A DNA stretch of 64,000 nucleotides from Prorocentrum cordatum (GCA_963575745.1 CAUYUJ010015282.1:612651-676650), one strand, 5' to 3'; shown: positions 1 through 11,261, numbered from the stretch's first letter. Numbers and translations are program-made. The notes: a model not told the origin generated them from the sequence alone.

Positions 1-224
1 CGTCGGCGTGATCAGCATCGGCTCCGTCACTGGCTGCCCCGTCGTCGCTGCCAGCATCGTCACCAGCATCGCTACTATCATCATCGTGTCTACCGTTGTC
101 GATATTGCCATGATACGGCGCCCGTTCAAGTCGCCGAATCGCACTGAAGTGTCCGCTGGGATGTGCCGAGCGGTCAGCGCCCCCGCGTTCGCATCGGTCG
201 CGCCAGACTAGCTTGCCGCTGCGC
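1..224. other. Left-edge sequence with no recognised gene
   Basis: Short open frames occur on both strands, but they follow a degenerate GTC/ATC triplet composition. I recognise no domain here. It may be the outer flank of repeat A. Confidence 0.4.
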
Positions 225-505
225 GCGCGAGCATGTGCGGGATAGCGCGGCCGCAAAGATGCACAATCCAACACCCAGCACTCATCGCAATCGCTCCCGC
301 ATGAGTTTTGAAAACCAAGTTGCGGGTGGGTTGGTGGGATGATTGCGCGAGCAGTGGAGTTGACAAATTCAAGTTCGGCAAGTGAGTTGGACCACGTAGG
401 TTCACTATATTGTTCGCGCCACGTGGATAGCACCACGTATGTTGCACCACATATGTTGCACCACATCAATGGCACCACATATTTCCGCAACTATTTTGGT
501 TCAAG
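225..505 (+). repeat. Repeat A, copy 1 (matches 5880-6117)
   Basis: The stretch around 235-355 (GCGGCCGCAAAGATGCAC, ATCGCAATCGCTCCCGCATG, GGGTGGGTTGGTGGGATG, GCGCGAGCAGTGGA) recurs in the same orientation at 5895-6015. Both copies then run into an irregular array of TTGCACCACATA-like units (here about 395-480). The two copies are clearly homologous but diverged. With repeat B the order is A-B-(decayed RT)-B'-A', so A lies on the outside of both ends of a roughly 5 kb segment. Confidence 0.8.
485..505 (+). other. Possible relict dinoflagellate spliced leader
   Basis: This 21-base stretch agrees with the dinoflagellate spliced-leader consensus (as known from the literature) at 17 of 21 positions, including the ATTTTGG core and the TCAAG end. 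Relict leaders are known in dinoflagellate genomes, where trans-spliced mRNAs have been reverse-transcribed and inserted. No start codon or recognised gene follows, so a chance match remains possible. Confidence 0.4.
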
Positions 506-784
506 TCCCACTTGGGCCCCGCTCGGGGTCCAAACGGGTTGAAATCCCTGTAGCCTGTCTGACTCAGCAGCGCCGCCTTGCGCGGGCGCGAGGGTCCTCC
601 TCTCTTCCCTCGCCGCCGATGCCCTTCCTCGCTGGCGACTCGGCGCTGCCCGCCGGGTGGCATTGGTGCAGCTGCGGGGCGGCTTGCTGGGCGGCCCAGC
701 CGGCGGTGCGGGGCGCGTTTTTGCACCAGCCGGTGGCGGAGGCAACCCCGGGAACATTGTCGACGGCCGCAGGTGCGCGGTGCG

Positions 785-868
785 GGCGCGATTTGTTTTG
801 ACATGTTCTGTGAGTTGTTGTCTGAGCCGCAAGACCACGGAGAGTAATGCACACGGAACGACATGAAT
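785..868 (+). repeat. Repeat B, copy 1 (matches 5758-5848)
   Basis: The unit contains ATTTGTTTTGACA, then GTTGTCTGAGCCGCAAGACC and ACGGAGAG, and recurs in direct orientation at 5758-5848 with few differences. The two B copies are about 5 kb apart and bracket the decayed minus-strand RT. They could be short terminal (LTR-like or pseudo-LTR) repeats of that element, or two members of a dispersed family. Confidence 0.8.
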
Positions 869-1151
869 CGTGCTCAGTTTACTTGCGCTCAATGAATACA
901 TTGCAAACACATGCTATGAGCAGTCCTGTGGATGCGCACCCACCTTTAATCCCGAACAACACGTATGACAATGCCGGAGAGACGTCACTCGTGGGCACAG
1001 CACAAGACCCCCACGACAAGTTCCGGGATATGTGAAGCGAAAGGAAAACAAGGAAAAGACGATGTGCGGTGAAACGAAGAAGAGAAGAAAGAGGGAGGAA
1101 AGCAAGGCAGGCACAGAACGACCGCAGCGAACATGGACACGGACACGGACA

Positions 1152-2466
1152 TTATTTGTGCTCCAACACAACCAAGATTTGCGTAGCAATGCGCATTGCA
1201 TCATCAAGACACGAGATGTACGGGTGAGTCCTCTTGATTTGGGCCAAAGCCTTTTCGATCACCTGCCAGGGGTAACGCAAAGAAGCGAGCTCGAAAAGAA
1301 GGCTGGCAACATGTCTCCTTGCGTCCGTCCCGAGACATCTGTCAATCGCAGTGACAATGTGCCCGTGGACAGACCCCGCCTTCTCAACGAGCGGCCGGTT
1401 GCTGTGCCAGCTCTGGAACCGGGGGTGTTGCAGGACAGTGGAGCAGCCGATCGTGCGATTCCCGTTGGGTGAATGAGGAGACATAGCAATTCCATATGAC
1501 AGAACATGGACGTCAAACCCAACCACGATTGACGGACCCTCACACTTCAAACAAAACGTGCGCACGGTCGCTTTTACTCGAAAGGCGAGAATGGGTAACG
1601 CCATAATCGTACGAAACAAATTCATCAATCGTTGCTGCTGCGGTTCCTTCAGCCCTGGAAACAACATCATCGCTCATCCGTCGCCGCTTCACGGGGCGAT
1701 TTCCCGCGAGTTCAGCGCGGCCAGGGGCAAACCAAAAATAAACGATACCGAGTATGTCGTCAATCCAACGAAGCAACATCTGACTCACCATTTGCACACC
1801 CGGAATATGAACAGGCAAGGGAATATGGTTTCTTTCGTATTCAACATAGCAACGCACAGCGTTGCAGAAACCAGGAGCCAAGGGGCGACCCTGGGTCATG
1901 GCAGTCTTCGGGACCACAATTCGGTTACCGAAGAAAGAAAACCACCCTCGAGGGCGATACTCATGACGCGACGCAAATCCGTGATCGCAAAAATGCAAGA
2001 CCCGACGGGCACAGATCGAGAGTTATGTGGCCTCGGCAGTTCTTCCTGAGCGGCGGCAAGATTCCTCATGTGGCCCCAGAACTTCCGGGAAAATTGCAAC
2101 GGCGATCTTCTGAAATGACCAGCACAACGACTCACGCGTGGCACCTTGACGAACGGCCGTTTGCCAGACATTTTGTTTTGTCAATTCTTCATGAGCTAAT
2201 CAGTGTGAAAAATCAGATTGTGTGGCGCGTCGTTAAAGAAATTGTCAATGTCTCGCTTGAAAAGAAACATTCACAGGGACAAAGCCACGGCTGCATTGAT
2301 CAGTGGCGTCAATACTAAACCCGTGGAACACCTCAACAACACGACGCGCAGAAAGGACTGATATGGCATCAACGCATATGCACGACAACATGTAATTCAC
2401 AACCTTGCAAGCAAGAGAAAACAATGGTTTCAGACAGTGGTGATAATAAGACCACACTGGTCGCAC
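1152..2466 (-). pseudogene. Decayed reverse transcriptase (Penelope-like or related), broken by frameshifts
   Basis: On the minus strand, the frame 1998-1540 carries a motif-B-like stretch (VPKTAMTQGRPLAPGF) followed by RWIDDIL, the Y/F-x-DD catalytic motif C. The frame 1670-1152 continues with a thumb-like region that includes PHSPNGNR, SVHGHIVTAIDR and LASLRYPWQVIEKAL, an arrangement seen in Penelope-like RTs. Upstream pieces lie in the frames ending near 1896 and 2245, and one (SIDAT) could be motif A. At least three frame changes separate the pieces, so no intact protein is encoded. The base composition is more AT-rich than the GH20 region. The class assignment is tentative; the RT call rests mainly on motif C and the order of the blocks. 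Confidence 0.5.
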
Positions 2467-5400
2467 CCTCCGACTGATGTCAGAATTCTTAGGCCATGCA
2501 TCGATGGACCCGTAAGCGTGTTTCGAGACCGGCTGGGAACGAAGACCGGTATAGCGAAAGTATTATTGTTGCTCTCCAAGTTTAGTGCTCACACGAACCC
2601 AATGGAAAGGACGCGGGCACATGAACAACAGCACGCGCGCGTTTTTGCCATCCCGTGGGACGCGAAACAGGCAGCGAAGATTTACATTTTCCCACAGGAG
2701 TCACCACAGCTATACTGTCAATCGTGCGCTTACAAGCGAGTGTGTCAGACTGCATGATTCCCCAACCACGAAGAGATCCGACGCGCATGTTACGAGCTTG
2801 GATAAGCGAATCAACAAGAGAATGGTCAAACGAATCATGGATATTACGCTTGAGGAATTTTCTGGAGACGCATATTCATTCTTGATTCATGCATCGCTGC
2901 ACTGACGACAGGGTCCAAATTCATTGGGGTTAGTAATACACGTAAGCAGGCACGCTAGCTGTCAAGGCTGGTTCCTCAAAGCGGAAACACGCATGTTCAC
3001 TTAGATTGTGGTGCATTTTCAATACAGCAGCGAGTTGATCGCACGTGCAAGGAAACATGTTACTCGTGAGGCGTTTGCCCCACGTCTTGGAATTGATGAG
3101 AAGATCCTTCGGTGAAGGGGCTTCGCGGACCTTCACAACCAGAGCACACGACGACCCCCGTGGCAATTGAGGCCTCACATGAGCACGGAGCACATCGATA
3201 ACACACTCCCGCACGCAAGAAAGACATGTACGGGATGGTACCGTGCAATGCTCGTGGACAACTGAAACATGATGCGGCTCACGTGCTGCAGTTGCTCCCC
3301 ATGGAACTGCCGAGACGGTCTCCTAAAAAAAATGAAGGGGCTGCGGCTTGTGATCTTGCAGCCACCTCAGATGCTTAAACACAGTTCTGCCTTTCGTTCC
3401 CATCTTGCCCATGTGGAGAACAAGGGCCGAAAACGAATGTCGTAACAGCTTGTTCGTGCTATCCTCACTGGTGGATGCAATGTCATCAGCGCAAATAACG
3501 CGCGTGTGAACGCGAGGTGTTTGCGGATCACGTCTCCTAGCGAAAAAACGGTCGATTCCATCGTCCTCAGGGATGAATCGCAGTGCGCTGACCGGAAGCG
3601 CGCGCATAAGAGGTACGAGCGAATATTTTCACAAAAGAAGGCATGTTCAACAAAGGACGAGTATGGGCGATGTGCCGCTTCTGCAAGTGCAGCATTTGGA
3701 AATCACAAGAAGGCGACATGTAAGGCAAAGGCACTCGGACATATGAGCCGGGACCGCGGGATCGCATTTTAGAGTGCGCGGGCAGTTGGCAGAAAGCAGT
3801 TCCGGCAAACATGTTCCGGTATTGCTCTGCACTGCGAACACTCATTCCCCGAATGGCTTTCCGAAGAGTCGTGGAAATCCACGCGTGCACAACGCAGTCC
3901 GACGGATGATCCACCGACCGATCACTCAGAGAAGCCTTCTGCGAACGACAAAGAAAAGGTTTCTTTTTCCAGGAAAAAATGTTCCTTGAACGAAGACGCG
4001 CTCAACCATTTCATGGACAGAACAAGGCGGATGTGATTAATGGTGGCAATGGCAGAGGACAGCCAATTTTTCTCCGTCGAGTTGATTCGCTCCGTCTTTC
4101 CAGTGGAGCAATATCTCATCTCACAGATAGCGTGCGCGATGTTCGTGCAATATTGGTACAATAACTGGTACGCCTTACATTTAAAGGTAACAATATTGAC
4201 CATGCGTGACACTACAGAACACCGCGCCGAACGACCGAACGCAGCAGATTTTGGCCCCCTTGTCATAGCTCGGCTTGTGCGCGAAAATAAAAATACAATG
4301 AATCACGTGGTTCTTACTTTTGTCCGTGTCTTCGGTCCAAGAACGCACGCAGACGCATTCGCATCAGCAGCAGCAAGAGGCAGGAGGAGGGGAATCACGG
4401 GGAAGACTAAAGAGACAAGCGCACCCTTCCATGTTGAGGCCGAGGCGCTCGAAATGTGGCTTTATGGATTGGCGGCAAGATGCATGGACCTGCCAGTGAT
4501 CAGCGGCCATGTCGAAAAGCCACACTTTCGATGGAATCAACCTGCGATTTACTCGTGCGCGTGCGCAACAGGATTAGGACAGGAGAAGCGGGCGGAGGGG
4601 GCGGGAATCGAGGAAGCGGGAGCGAGGCTTGTAAACAAAAAAAAAAAAAAAATCAACGCTACGGTTCTATCACCCAAGACAGCAGCCCCCATGGCATCTC
4701 AGGCGACGTTGCGCCTAATCCGGCCCCGCTCTGCAAACGCACTCGATGCTGCCATCCAGTCGCGCTCGTTGTCCCGCGGGCGGCGGCGAGGGCGCGGGTT
4801 GGGAGACGGCGTGGCCACGTTGAGTTTCTTTGGGGCCTCGGGGGGGAACATGGACGAAATCTCCCTCAGATCGTGAGTCCTTTGCAAATCATCACCCCAA
4901 TTAATATTGGCTTGCGGCTCGCCTCCAGCGTGCTCGATGGCAAACGCTCCCGAATGCATCTGAGTCACGCGCGCTGACAACCCTCATACCAAGGTAATCT
5001 TTGGGGAGAATTATGCCATCATGCTGCTCTCCAACGTCTGTCATCTCGGCGCCCCTGCCTCTTTCGAGAAGGCGCGGGGCAAAACCACCTCCATGAGGGC
5101 GGGGGGCGGACGATGTACCAGGATGCTGGCGACACCGAGTCCGACGATTTTCTCAATTTGCGCGCTCCCGATACAGGAAGTCACCAACTGATTCTGAAAC
5201 TGGCAAACGGGGTGTTTCATGAACGGCGCGAACACCAATCAGAAATGTATCCCACTGGTCGTCTGAAGCACTCATTGGAAAAAAACTGGGCGATGTCTTC
5301 TGCGCGCTGCGATGATTTCGACTAATCTTCATTCGTTTTGACGAAAATTGGACTGGCGCTCTCCTTTCTCATTGTTTCCTCTCGTGGCAATCGGTATCAC

Positions 5401-5740
5401 TTCGAAACCTCACGGGTCATCCAAATGAGGCCCTGCCGTAAATCCACGTATTGGCTCTCATAGACCCTCATCGGCGCCGGGCGAATCGAAGGAGGCATCG
5501 TGGCTGACGGCGTAGGAGGATAACCCATCGGATACCCACGACCGAAACCAGGAAATTGTTATCCTCCAAACGGTTGCCCTCCAAATTGCTGGTTGCCAAA
5601 AGGCGCTGGGGGACGAGGGGCAAGCGGATTCATATCACCATGCACCGTGAGCGATGCAAGAAGCCAGAAACGGAAACAATCCGTGTACAGTGCAAGAGTG
5701 ACATACAAATACGTGGTGGGTTAAGGGTTGGGAGCAGGAT
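2467..5740. other. AT-richer segment without a recognised gene; probably upstream remains of the RT element
   Basis: The minus strand has a run of short open frames (about 2930-3214, 3060-3248, 3323-3607, 3567-3914, 3922-4266) in changing phases, as expected of a decayed coding region reading towards the RT at 1-2.4 kb. One contains C.C pairs (around 3070-3200). I found no diagnostic domain. A plus-strand open frame at 4040-4876 (278 codons) has no recognisable motif and contains a poly-A run at 4637-4651. The compositional boundary with the GC-rich region lies near 5.8-6 kb. Confidence 0.35.
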
Positions 5741-5757
5741 CTATCAGATCACCAACC

Positions 5758-5848
5758 TGGGAATTTGTTTTGACAACTTCTTTAAACTGTTGTCTGAGCC
5801 GCAAGACCACGGAGAGCAGTGCAGACGGAACGAAATGAATTGAGCTCT
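5758..5848 (+). repeat. Repeat B, copy 2
   Basis: Homologous to 785-868 in the same orientation, sharing GTTGTCTGAGCCGCAAGACC. Here it is immediately followed by repeat A', whereas in the left copy A precedes B and they are about 280 bases apart. Confidence 0.8.
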
Positions 5849-5879
5849 TGGGCTTGCTGCAGCCGCGGGCGCGCCCGAG

Positions 5880-6117
5880 CAGGCATCGCCGCGGGCTAGC
5901 GCGGCCGCAAAGATGCACAAGCCAATACCCAGCACTGATCGCAATCGCTCCCGCATGGGTTTTGCAAACCAAGCTGCGGGTGGGTTGGTGGGATGCTTGC
6001 GCGAGCAGTGGAATGGACACATTACAGCCAACAGAAATTTGTGGCACAACATATATTGCACCACGTAGATTGCGAACCAAACATATTGCACCACACATTT
6101 TGTATTACGCAGTATGC
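5880..6117 (+). repeat. Repeat A, copy 2
   Basis: Homologous to 225-505 in the same orientation, including the NotI-containing GCGGCCGCAAAGATGCAC block. It ends in several TTGCACCACA-like units (6030-6105). The spliced-leader-like end of copy 1 is not present here. Confidence 0.8.
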
Positions 6118-6194
6118 TAGATTACACTGTTTGGGGCTCGCGCTGGCTAGCAGTTGCATATTCAAATGTACATGGAATGATGAAACAGATGTAT

Positions 6195-6420
6195 CTAAAA
6201 GAAAGAGAAAGAGAGAGAAAGAGAGAGAGACAGAAAGACGGAAAAAGACATAAAGAGAGAGAGAGAGAGAGCGAACGCGCGAGAGAGAGAGAGACATGCC
6301 AACGGGCAATCGAGAGAGAGAGAGAGAGACAGAGAGAGCGAGAGAAACAAACCCGAGTGATGCAAACGAGCTATATGTATAATTTTAGAGAGCGAGGGAG
6401 AGAAAGAGAGAGAGAGGAGG
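6195..6420 (+). repeat. (GA)n purine microsatellite
   Basis: Interrupted GA/GAAA runs, with all open frames of Arg-Glu type. It precedes the GTATGG minisatellite. Confidence 0.9.
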
Positions 6421-6639
6421 ACGCAGTTGCCAAGGTCAAAACCGAGACGGAGGCTGGCTGGCAGATAGAGGGCATAGGCAAGGGCATGGGAACAAACATC
6501 GAGATATCGACGATGACGGGAAGGGCGTTGATCTTGCCGACACCGCTAACGACGTGATTCTTTGCTGGCGCTTCGAAGATGCGTGTGAGTGCTCTGCCGG
6601 ATCCGGACTCGCTGGGGCGTGGCCTCTTGTATGGTCCCG

Positions 6640-7185
6640 CATGGAAGGGGCTTGCCGGCTCCCGAGTCGGTGGGGCGTGGTCTCTTGAATATGGTCGCCC
6701 GTGGGGTCTCTTCTGTATGGTCTCCCGTACGGTCTCCCGTATGGTCTCACGTACAGCGGGGGCGCGCATCAAGAAACCATCTGCTTTTCGTCCGGGTATC
6801 ATGGGTTTCTTCGCTCCTCGCTCTGCGCGGTGACTTCCCGCGGCCGTTAAAGAAGCTGCTGCGTTCAGGGTGCTCCTGGTTTCCCCTCAGGGTCACCTCG
6901 CGCACGGGTTCTCAGGGTTGGGTTTCTTGCGAGGGTTTCTTGCGGCCGCGCCCGCATTGTATGGCTTCTCGTATGGTTTCTTTTTTAGCCTCATGTGTTG
7001 TTTCCCGTCTGGTCTCTCCTATGTTCTCGCGTACCGTCTGCCGTGCGGTCGCCCGAATGGTTTCCCGTACTGGTTTGCGTATGGTTTTCCCGTGTGGTCT
7101 CCCGTACGGTATCATGTGTTGTTTCTTTTGTCTCCTGTATTGTCTCCTTCATTGTCCTCCTCATGATGTTCGTTGTGCGAGTTTC
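6640..7185 (+). repeat. Degenerate 10-12 bp minisatellite, unit near GTATGGTCTCCC
   Basis: Units such as GTATGGTCTCCC, GTACGGTCTCCC, GTATGGTTTC and GTGCGGTCGCCC follow one another with drift, densest at 6705-6760 and 6955-7150. Open frames across it on both strands (Val-Ser-Arg on one, Arg-Glu-Thr on the other) are products of the repeat. Confidence 0.8.
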
Positions 7186-7667
7186 AGTCTCTATGCTACC
7201 CTTCACTCTCTACAGTACGCTTCATAGTTCCCTAAACAGCGATTCCGTAACGATATTATGCTTCTGACACTTGGTAAGGCCCCTTTGCAATCGGTGGCCC
7301 ACCGTGGCACCCCATCTTGGCCCCTGGGCCTCCTATCGTGAACTGATTCAAGTTGGTTGGGGTCGTCTGCCACAAGCGTGTCGTTTTTGTCACGTCGTCG
7401 GCCCCCGAATTTCTCGACACCATCATCGGGCCCGGTGTTCCGTCGCGGGTAGTTCTGTTCGACGGTTGCGTGGCCCAACAACGGCCCCCAGAAGGCGAAA
7501 TTTTGAAACAAATGCGGCCGCGTTTTCTTTTCGCGACGTTCGAGACCTGGGTCTTGCTTCCCCAGGCAGGCTCTCGCTCGGCTCTTGAGCCCCGCCGGAT
7601 TCCCGCCCATCCGCGCTTTCTCAATCGCCGGACCCGCGGCTGAGCCTGGGGAATCGGGTTGGCCCAG

Positions 7668-7721
7668 GCCGTGGACATCTTCGACGCCCCCGTGTTCAAA
7701 TGGCGTGGGATGCATTTGGAT
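7668..7721 (+). CDS. GH20 beta-N-acetylhexosaminidase, exon 1 of those found
   Basis: This encodes AVDIFDAPVFKWRGMHLD, the D.P.F.WRG..LD strand that opens the GH20 catalytic barrel. The conserved Arg of this strand binds the non-reducing sugar in family members. The acceptor is CCCAG|GCC. The exon starts and ends in phase 0, ending at TTGGAT before GTGAGC. The next exon supplies VSRHFFP, so the join gives the family's LDVSRHFFP signature. GH20 enzymes remove terminal beta-linked GlcNAc/GalNAc from glycans or chitin oligomers, with an Asp-Glu pair and substrate assistance. Upstream exons (N-terminal GH20b-like domain and any signal peptide) were not found between 1 and 7667. Confidence 0.8.
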
Positions 7722-7834
7722 GTGAGCAACATGAGGAAGGTGGAGAAGGACGATGAGCCAGGGGGAGGGGTAGGAGTAAGGGAGGGGTAGGATGAGGAGA
7801 ATGAAAGATGATGATGATGATGAGGAGAATGAAA

Positions 7835-7908
<74 letters not shown>

Positions 7909-8671
7909 GGAGGAGGAGGAGGAGGAGGAGGAGGAGGAGGAGGAGGAGGAGGAAGAGGAGTGGAGACATTGGCGAGTGCAGTGGCTGAGGAGGATAGGCA
8001 ACAATGAGGAGAAGAAGGAGGACGACGACTTGATGTTTGTGTGGTGACTGTCAGTGCGCCTCATAGTACTGTAGCTATGAGTCCTTGCACATGTTCTGCT
8101 ACCCGATGGGGCGCCCAGTCTTAGTGCTGGCAAGGAGACAGATCGGAGCACAGCGGTTGTTTGTTTCGCGATGGGAGGATCTCCGTTCTCATCTACCTTT
8201 CTCGCAGGGGCCCGTCTGGCATCAAGCGACGCAATTCATCCCAAGGGCAACTTAATTTTCGAACGTGGACCGTCGGCGCGGGATGTGACTCATGATTTGC
8301 GATAAGAGTCGAAGGAGGAGGGGGAAGGATGACCAGCATGACGACAAGCGGGCGTTACGAGTGGGCGTGATTATTGGGCTTGTTGTCTGTTTTCTGACAG
8401 TACCTTGCAGGTGATGCAGGAACGTGATATGTGTTTCATGCTGCTCCAGCACTTCCCATAACCATCTAAGCCTGCCGCCCACGTCGTGCACCTCCAACAT
8501 TGGATTCCGATGAATTCTCGTACCTGGGGCCTTTTGGAGAGGAGTTTGGGGCAGAGCGGTTGGAAGGCAGCCTTGCGATCCTGCGATCCGAGAAATTATG
8601 CCCTCTGAAATGCACGCTTCTTGGTGGCCAAGGTGTACCCCTCTTCCGTAGTACGCCGTCTCTCCCCCGAG
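7722..8671 (+). other. GH20 intron 1 (GT-AG), flanked by a 6-base direct repeat
   Basis: The intron begins GTGAGC and exon 2 also begins GTGAGC after an AG, so the junction is duplicated at both intron ends. It contains the (GAT)n/(GGA)n array at 7805-7955 and nothing else recognisable. Confidence 0.7.
7805..7955 (+). repeat. (GAT)n then (GGA)n microsatellite
   Basis: Uninterrupted ATG/GAT triplets (about 7833-7908) change abruptly to GGA triplets (7909-7955). It lies inside GH20 intron 1. Confidence 0.95.
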
Positions 8672-8795
8672 GTGAGCCGACACTTCTTTCCGATCGCCGA
8701 CGTCAAGCGGCTGCTCGACACCATGGCCATGTTCAAGCTGAACCGCTTCCACTGGCACCTCACGGACGACCAGGGCTGGCGCATACCCATTCCAG
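8672..8795 (+). CDS. GH20 beta-N-acetylhexosaminidase, exon 2 of those found
   Basis: It encodes 41 residues including VSRHFFPIADVKRLLD, MAMFKLNRFHWHLTDD and QGWRIPIP, almost the textbook GH20 core (barrel strand, helix, HWHLTDDQGWR). The His-Leu-Thr-Asp-Asp motif lies at the substrate-binding face in the family. The acceptor is CCCGAG|GTG and the donor CCAG|GCGCCT, a GC donor. The exon leaves one base of a split Gly codon that exon 3 completes. No stop or frameshift is present. This is the strongest single piece of evidence for the gene. Confidence 0.9.
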
Positions 8796-11261
8796 GCGCC
8801 TCGGATTTGCGCGGGCGGCGGACGGCCGCGAAGGAGCAGAGTCCCGACTTCCCCTGACAGGTAGAAAGCACGGTCTCTAGCTGCAGGCCGTCTTTGGAAC
8901 ATCTTGCCGTGAGGGAGTTTGCAAAACATTTTCTCTCAAACGGGTTGCCCGTAGCCACATGTGTAAGTTCAATTAGATTAGGCATTGATTTGGGCATAGT
9001 TGTAATGTCGCCGACCAGCCTAGCGCAGCGTAGATTGCAGCAACCGAGTAGATGGTTTCATCCTCCACGGGCTTGGATTTGTAAAGTGTGGCTTACCTGG
9101 GCCGAGCATGAGTTGAGATCACCCTGGCTCTGCCCAGCCTTTTTCTCTACTCGGGGATGGTACAATCGCGCTCCAGCGAACGCTCCAAAGTCTCCAGCAG
9201 TCAACTGACCGCTACTTGTGAGGAAACCCCACCGTGACCCCACCCTGAAGAGCGAAGCACCTCTGCAGCGGTTGCCGCACGGCGTCCCCAATCCTCGAGG
9301 CTTAACGCCACAGGCGCGTCACGGCACTGGCACGCCGCCACTCGCGCCAAGTTGCGTCGCTGTGGTTCTGCCCGGCTGGCCCGAGGAACAGCTCGTTCAC
9401 GCCAGCTTCGCTGCTGCGGGAGAGGTGGCTGGAGCGGGGGGGAAGGGAAGCCGGAGGGGGGAAAAGACGGCAAGAGGGCCGGCGATGAGAGTGGAAGCGA
9501 GAGAAGAGGAGAGGAGAGGAGATGGGTGAGGGGAGGGGAGATAGTGGGGAGAGGGGGAGGGCGACAAGAAGGGATGTGATGCTATGAGGTAAGTTACGCA
9601 ACATGCTGCACCGTCATAACGTATAGGACATGAGATGGGTTCGGGAAGAGTGGGAGGCGAGGATGAGGGATAATAAGGACGAGAGTTGAAGAGAAGAGTT
9701 GAGGGAAACACGAATTTTTGATGCGAAGGGGTCCTCGGATTGGATGACAATGTCCGTCGTCGCGTATGTACCTTGTGGTCCGACTTCTTACCATCTCATC
9801 ATTGTTGGTGGTCGACGTTGATACATTCTTTTTCGCCCTGCGAATTTGGTACTACGCAGGGCATCTGGCACGATTAATTGCGGTTCGACGCTATCGGAGA
9901 GGCGCAGTTGTTTGAGATAGCCATTGACATCTTCATCCATTTCCTCTCCCCCTCCTCACCTCCCCTCTCCTCTCCATCCCCTCCAAGGATCTGCAGGGGT
10001 AGGCGGGTTCGGCGGGCATTGGTACCGCACGGGTTTCCCTGGTCGGCTGCTTACCTTTTCGGCCCAAGTGCACCGGGCAGTAAATTCATGCCTCCACGGA
10101 GCGAGAGTCAAAGAACAAGTCCTCCCCTCCATCCTCCGTCGCCCCCCTGCCCCATCCTGGCCATGTCCGCACAATCGCCGTCTGCAGGGGGGGAGTGCAG
10201 GCGAAAGCGCGGTGCTCCAAGGCCTAATCCAATTCCGAGTTCTTCCGCCGCCTGCCCTCTCCATGATCTCTCGCTCAGTGAAAGTGGAGGAGCAAGACAA
10301 GCGTGAGAACAACATGTGTCTGACGTGTGTCCGTGCGGATCTTTCCGTTCGGCGCTGGAGCACCCCTACCACATCCCCTAGCGGCGCTGGTGGCGAGGCC
10401 AAGGGTGTGGGGAGGGGGGTGTCAGCGCGGACCCCAGGGAATCACCGTTGACGTCCAGAGGAGAACTGTTTGCACTTATGGAATCTTACTTCGGTTCTTC
10501 AGTAACTCGTTGGCGAGCTGGTTTCGTGGGCGTTCCTGGGTCCTCGGGCGTTCCGTGGTGCCTCGTGCGCTCACTGGGAGTTCCTGGTTTTCAACTGGTT
10601 GCCGCCCTTCGGCGCCTTGCGGGCGCCTCGTGCGCAGGCTGGGAGTTTCAGGTCCTCACCTCGTCGCCGCCCGTGGGCGCATCGTGGCCGCATAGCTTGT
10701 ACCACCTAGCTTGCAGCACGTGGCGTACGCTCCATGGCGTGCACCACAGCTTGCACCAACCTGCTTGAACCATTATGCAGATGTTGCACCACACAGCTTT
10801 TGCCGCGCAACGTACACCACACATGCAGCTTGCACCACCATGTATCGTACACCACATAGTTTACACCAGCTTGTGCCACCTAGCTTGCACCACATAGCTT
10901 GCTCCACATACAGTGTACCATACAGTCGTCACCGCACCGCTTGCAACACATAGCTTGAATCGCATGGTTTCATCACGTATCTTGGCTCAAGATAACATGC
11001 ACCACAAAGCCTGCCAGCATGACAAAGCTTGCACGCACAGAGCGCAATACGTTACTGTTTTGGGTCCACGCTGGCAACCATTCGCGTTCATGGCTTCTAT
11101 CTTCAACAGGACAGGTAAATCCTCCCTCCTCGCTCCTCTCCTTGCTCATTCTTCTGCGGCTGGTACTTTCCAGCCAGAGTGGGGCTGCTCCGATATGCAG
11201 CCGCCACCCGCCCTCTCTTCGCGCGCGCCGCTCGTCCTCTCCGCCCTGCTCGGCGCGAGAG
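8796..11261 (+). other. GH20 intron 2 (GC-AG)
   Basis: About 2.5 kb with no recognised gene. It contains a purine-rich GGGGA/GGAGA stretch (9425-9560), its pyrimidine counterpart near 9945-9990, and the composite CTTGCACCACATA repeat at 10540-10995. Confidence 0.7.
10540..10995 (+). repeat. Composite repeat: GCCTCGTGCGC block plus CTTGCACCACATA array, copy 1
   Basis: A head block (10545-10690: GGTTGCCGCC, GGCGCCTTGCGGGCGCCTCG, GTGCGCAGGCTGG) is followed by about 20 drifting units near CTTGCACCACATA (10690-10995). The same head-plus-array arrangement occurs at 33480-33880. Related short units also end repeats A and A' near the left edge. The array ends at TTGGCTCAAG (10983-10992). Confidence 0.75.

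Noticed and set aside
4040-4876. 278-codon plus-strand frame
   Set aside because: No recognisable domain, contains a poly-A-derived KKKKK stretch, and lies within decayed sequence. It was kept only as part of an unassigned segment.
7256-7969. 237-codon minus-strand frame with poly-Leu and poly-Ile
   Set aside because: Produced by the (GAT)n/(GGA)n array; it also runs antisense to GH20 exon 1.
8252-8929. 225-codon minus-strand frame
   Set aside because: Antisense of GH20 exon 2 and its flanks; no motif of its own.
10983-10992. TTGGCTCAAG as a third spliced-leader relic
   Set aside because: Only 10 bases match in a row, with a 4-base gap before CGTA; this is within chance for 64 kb.
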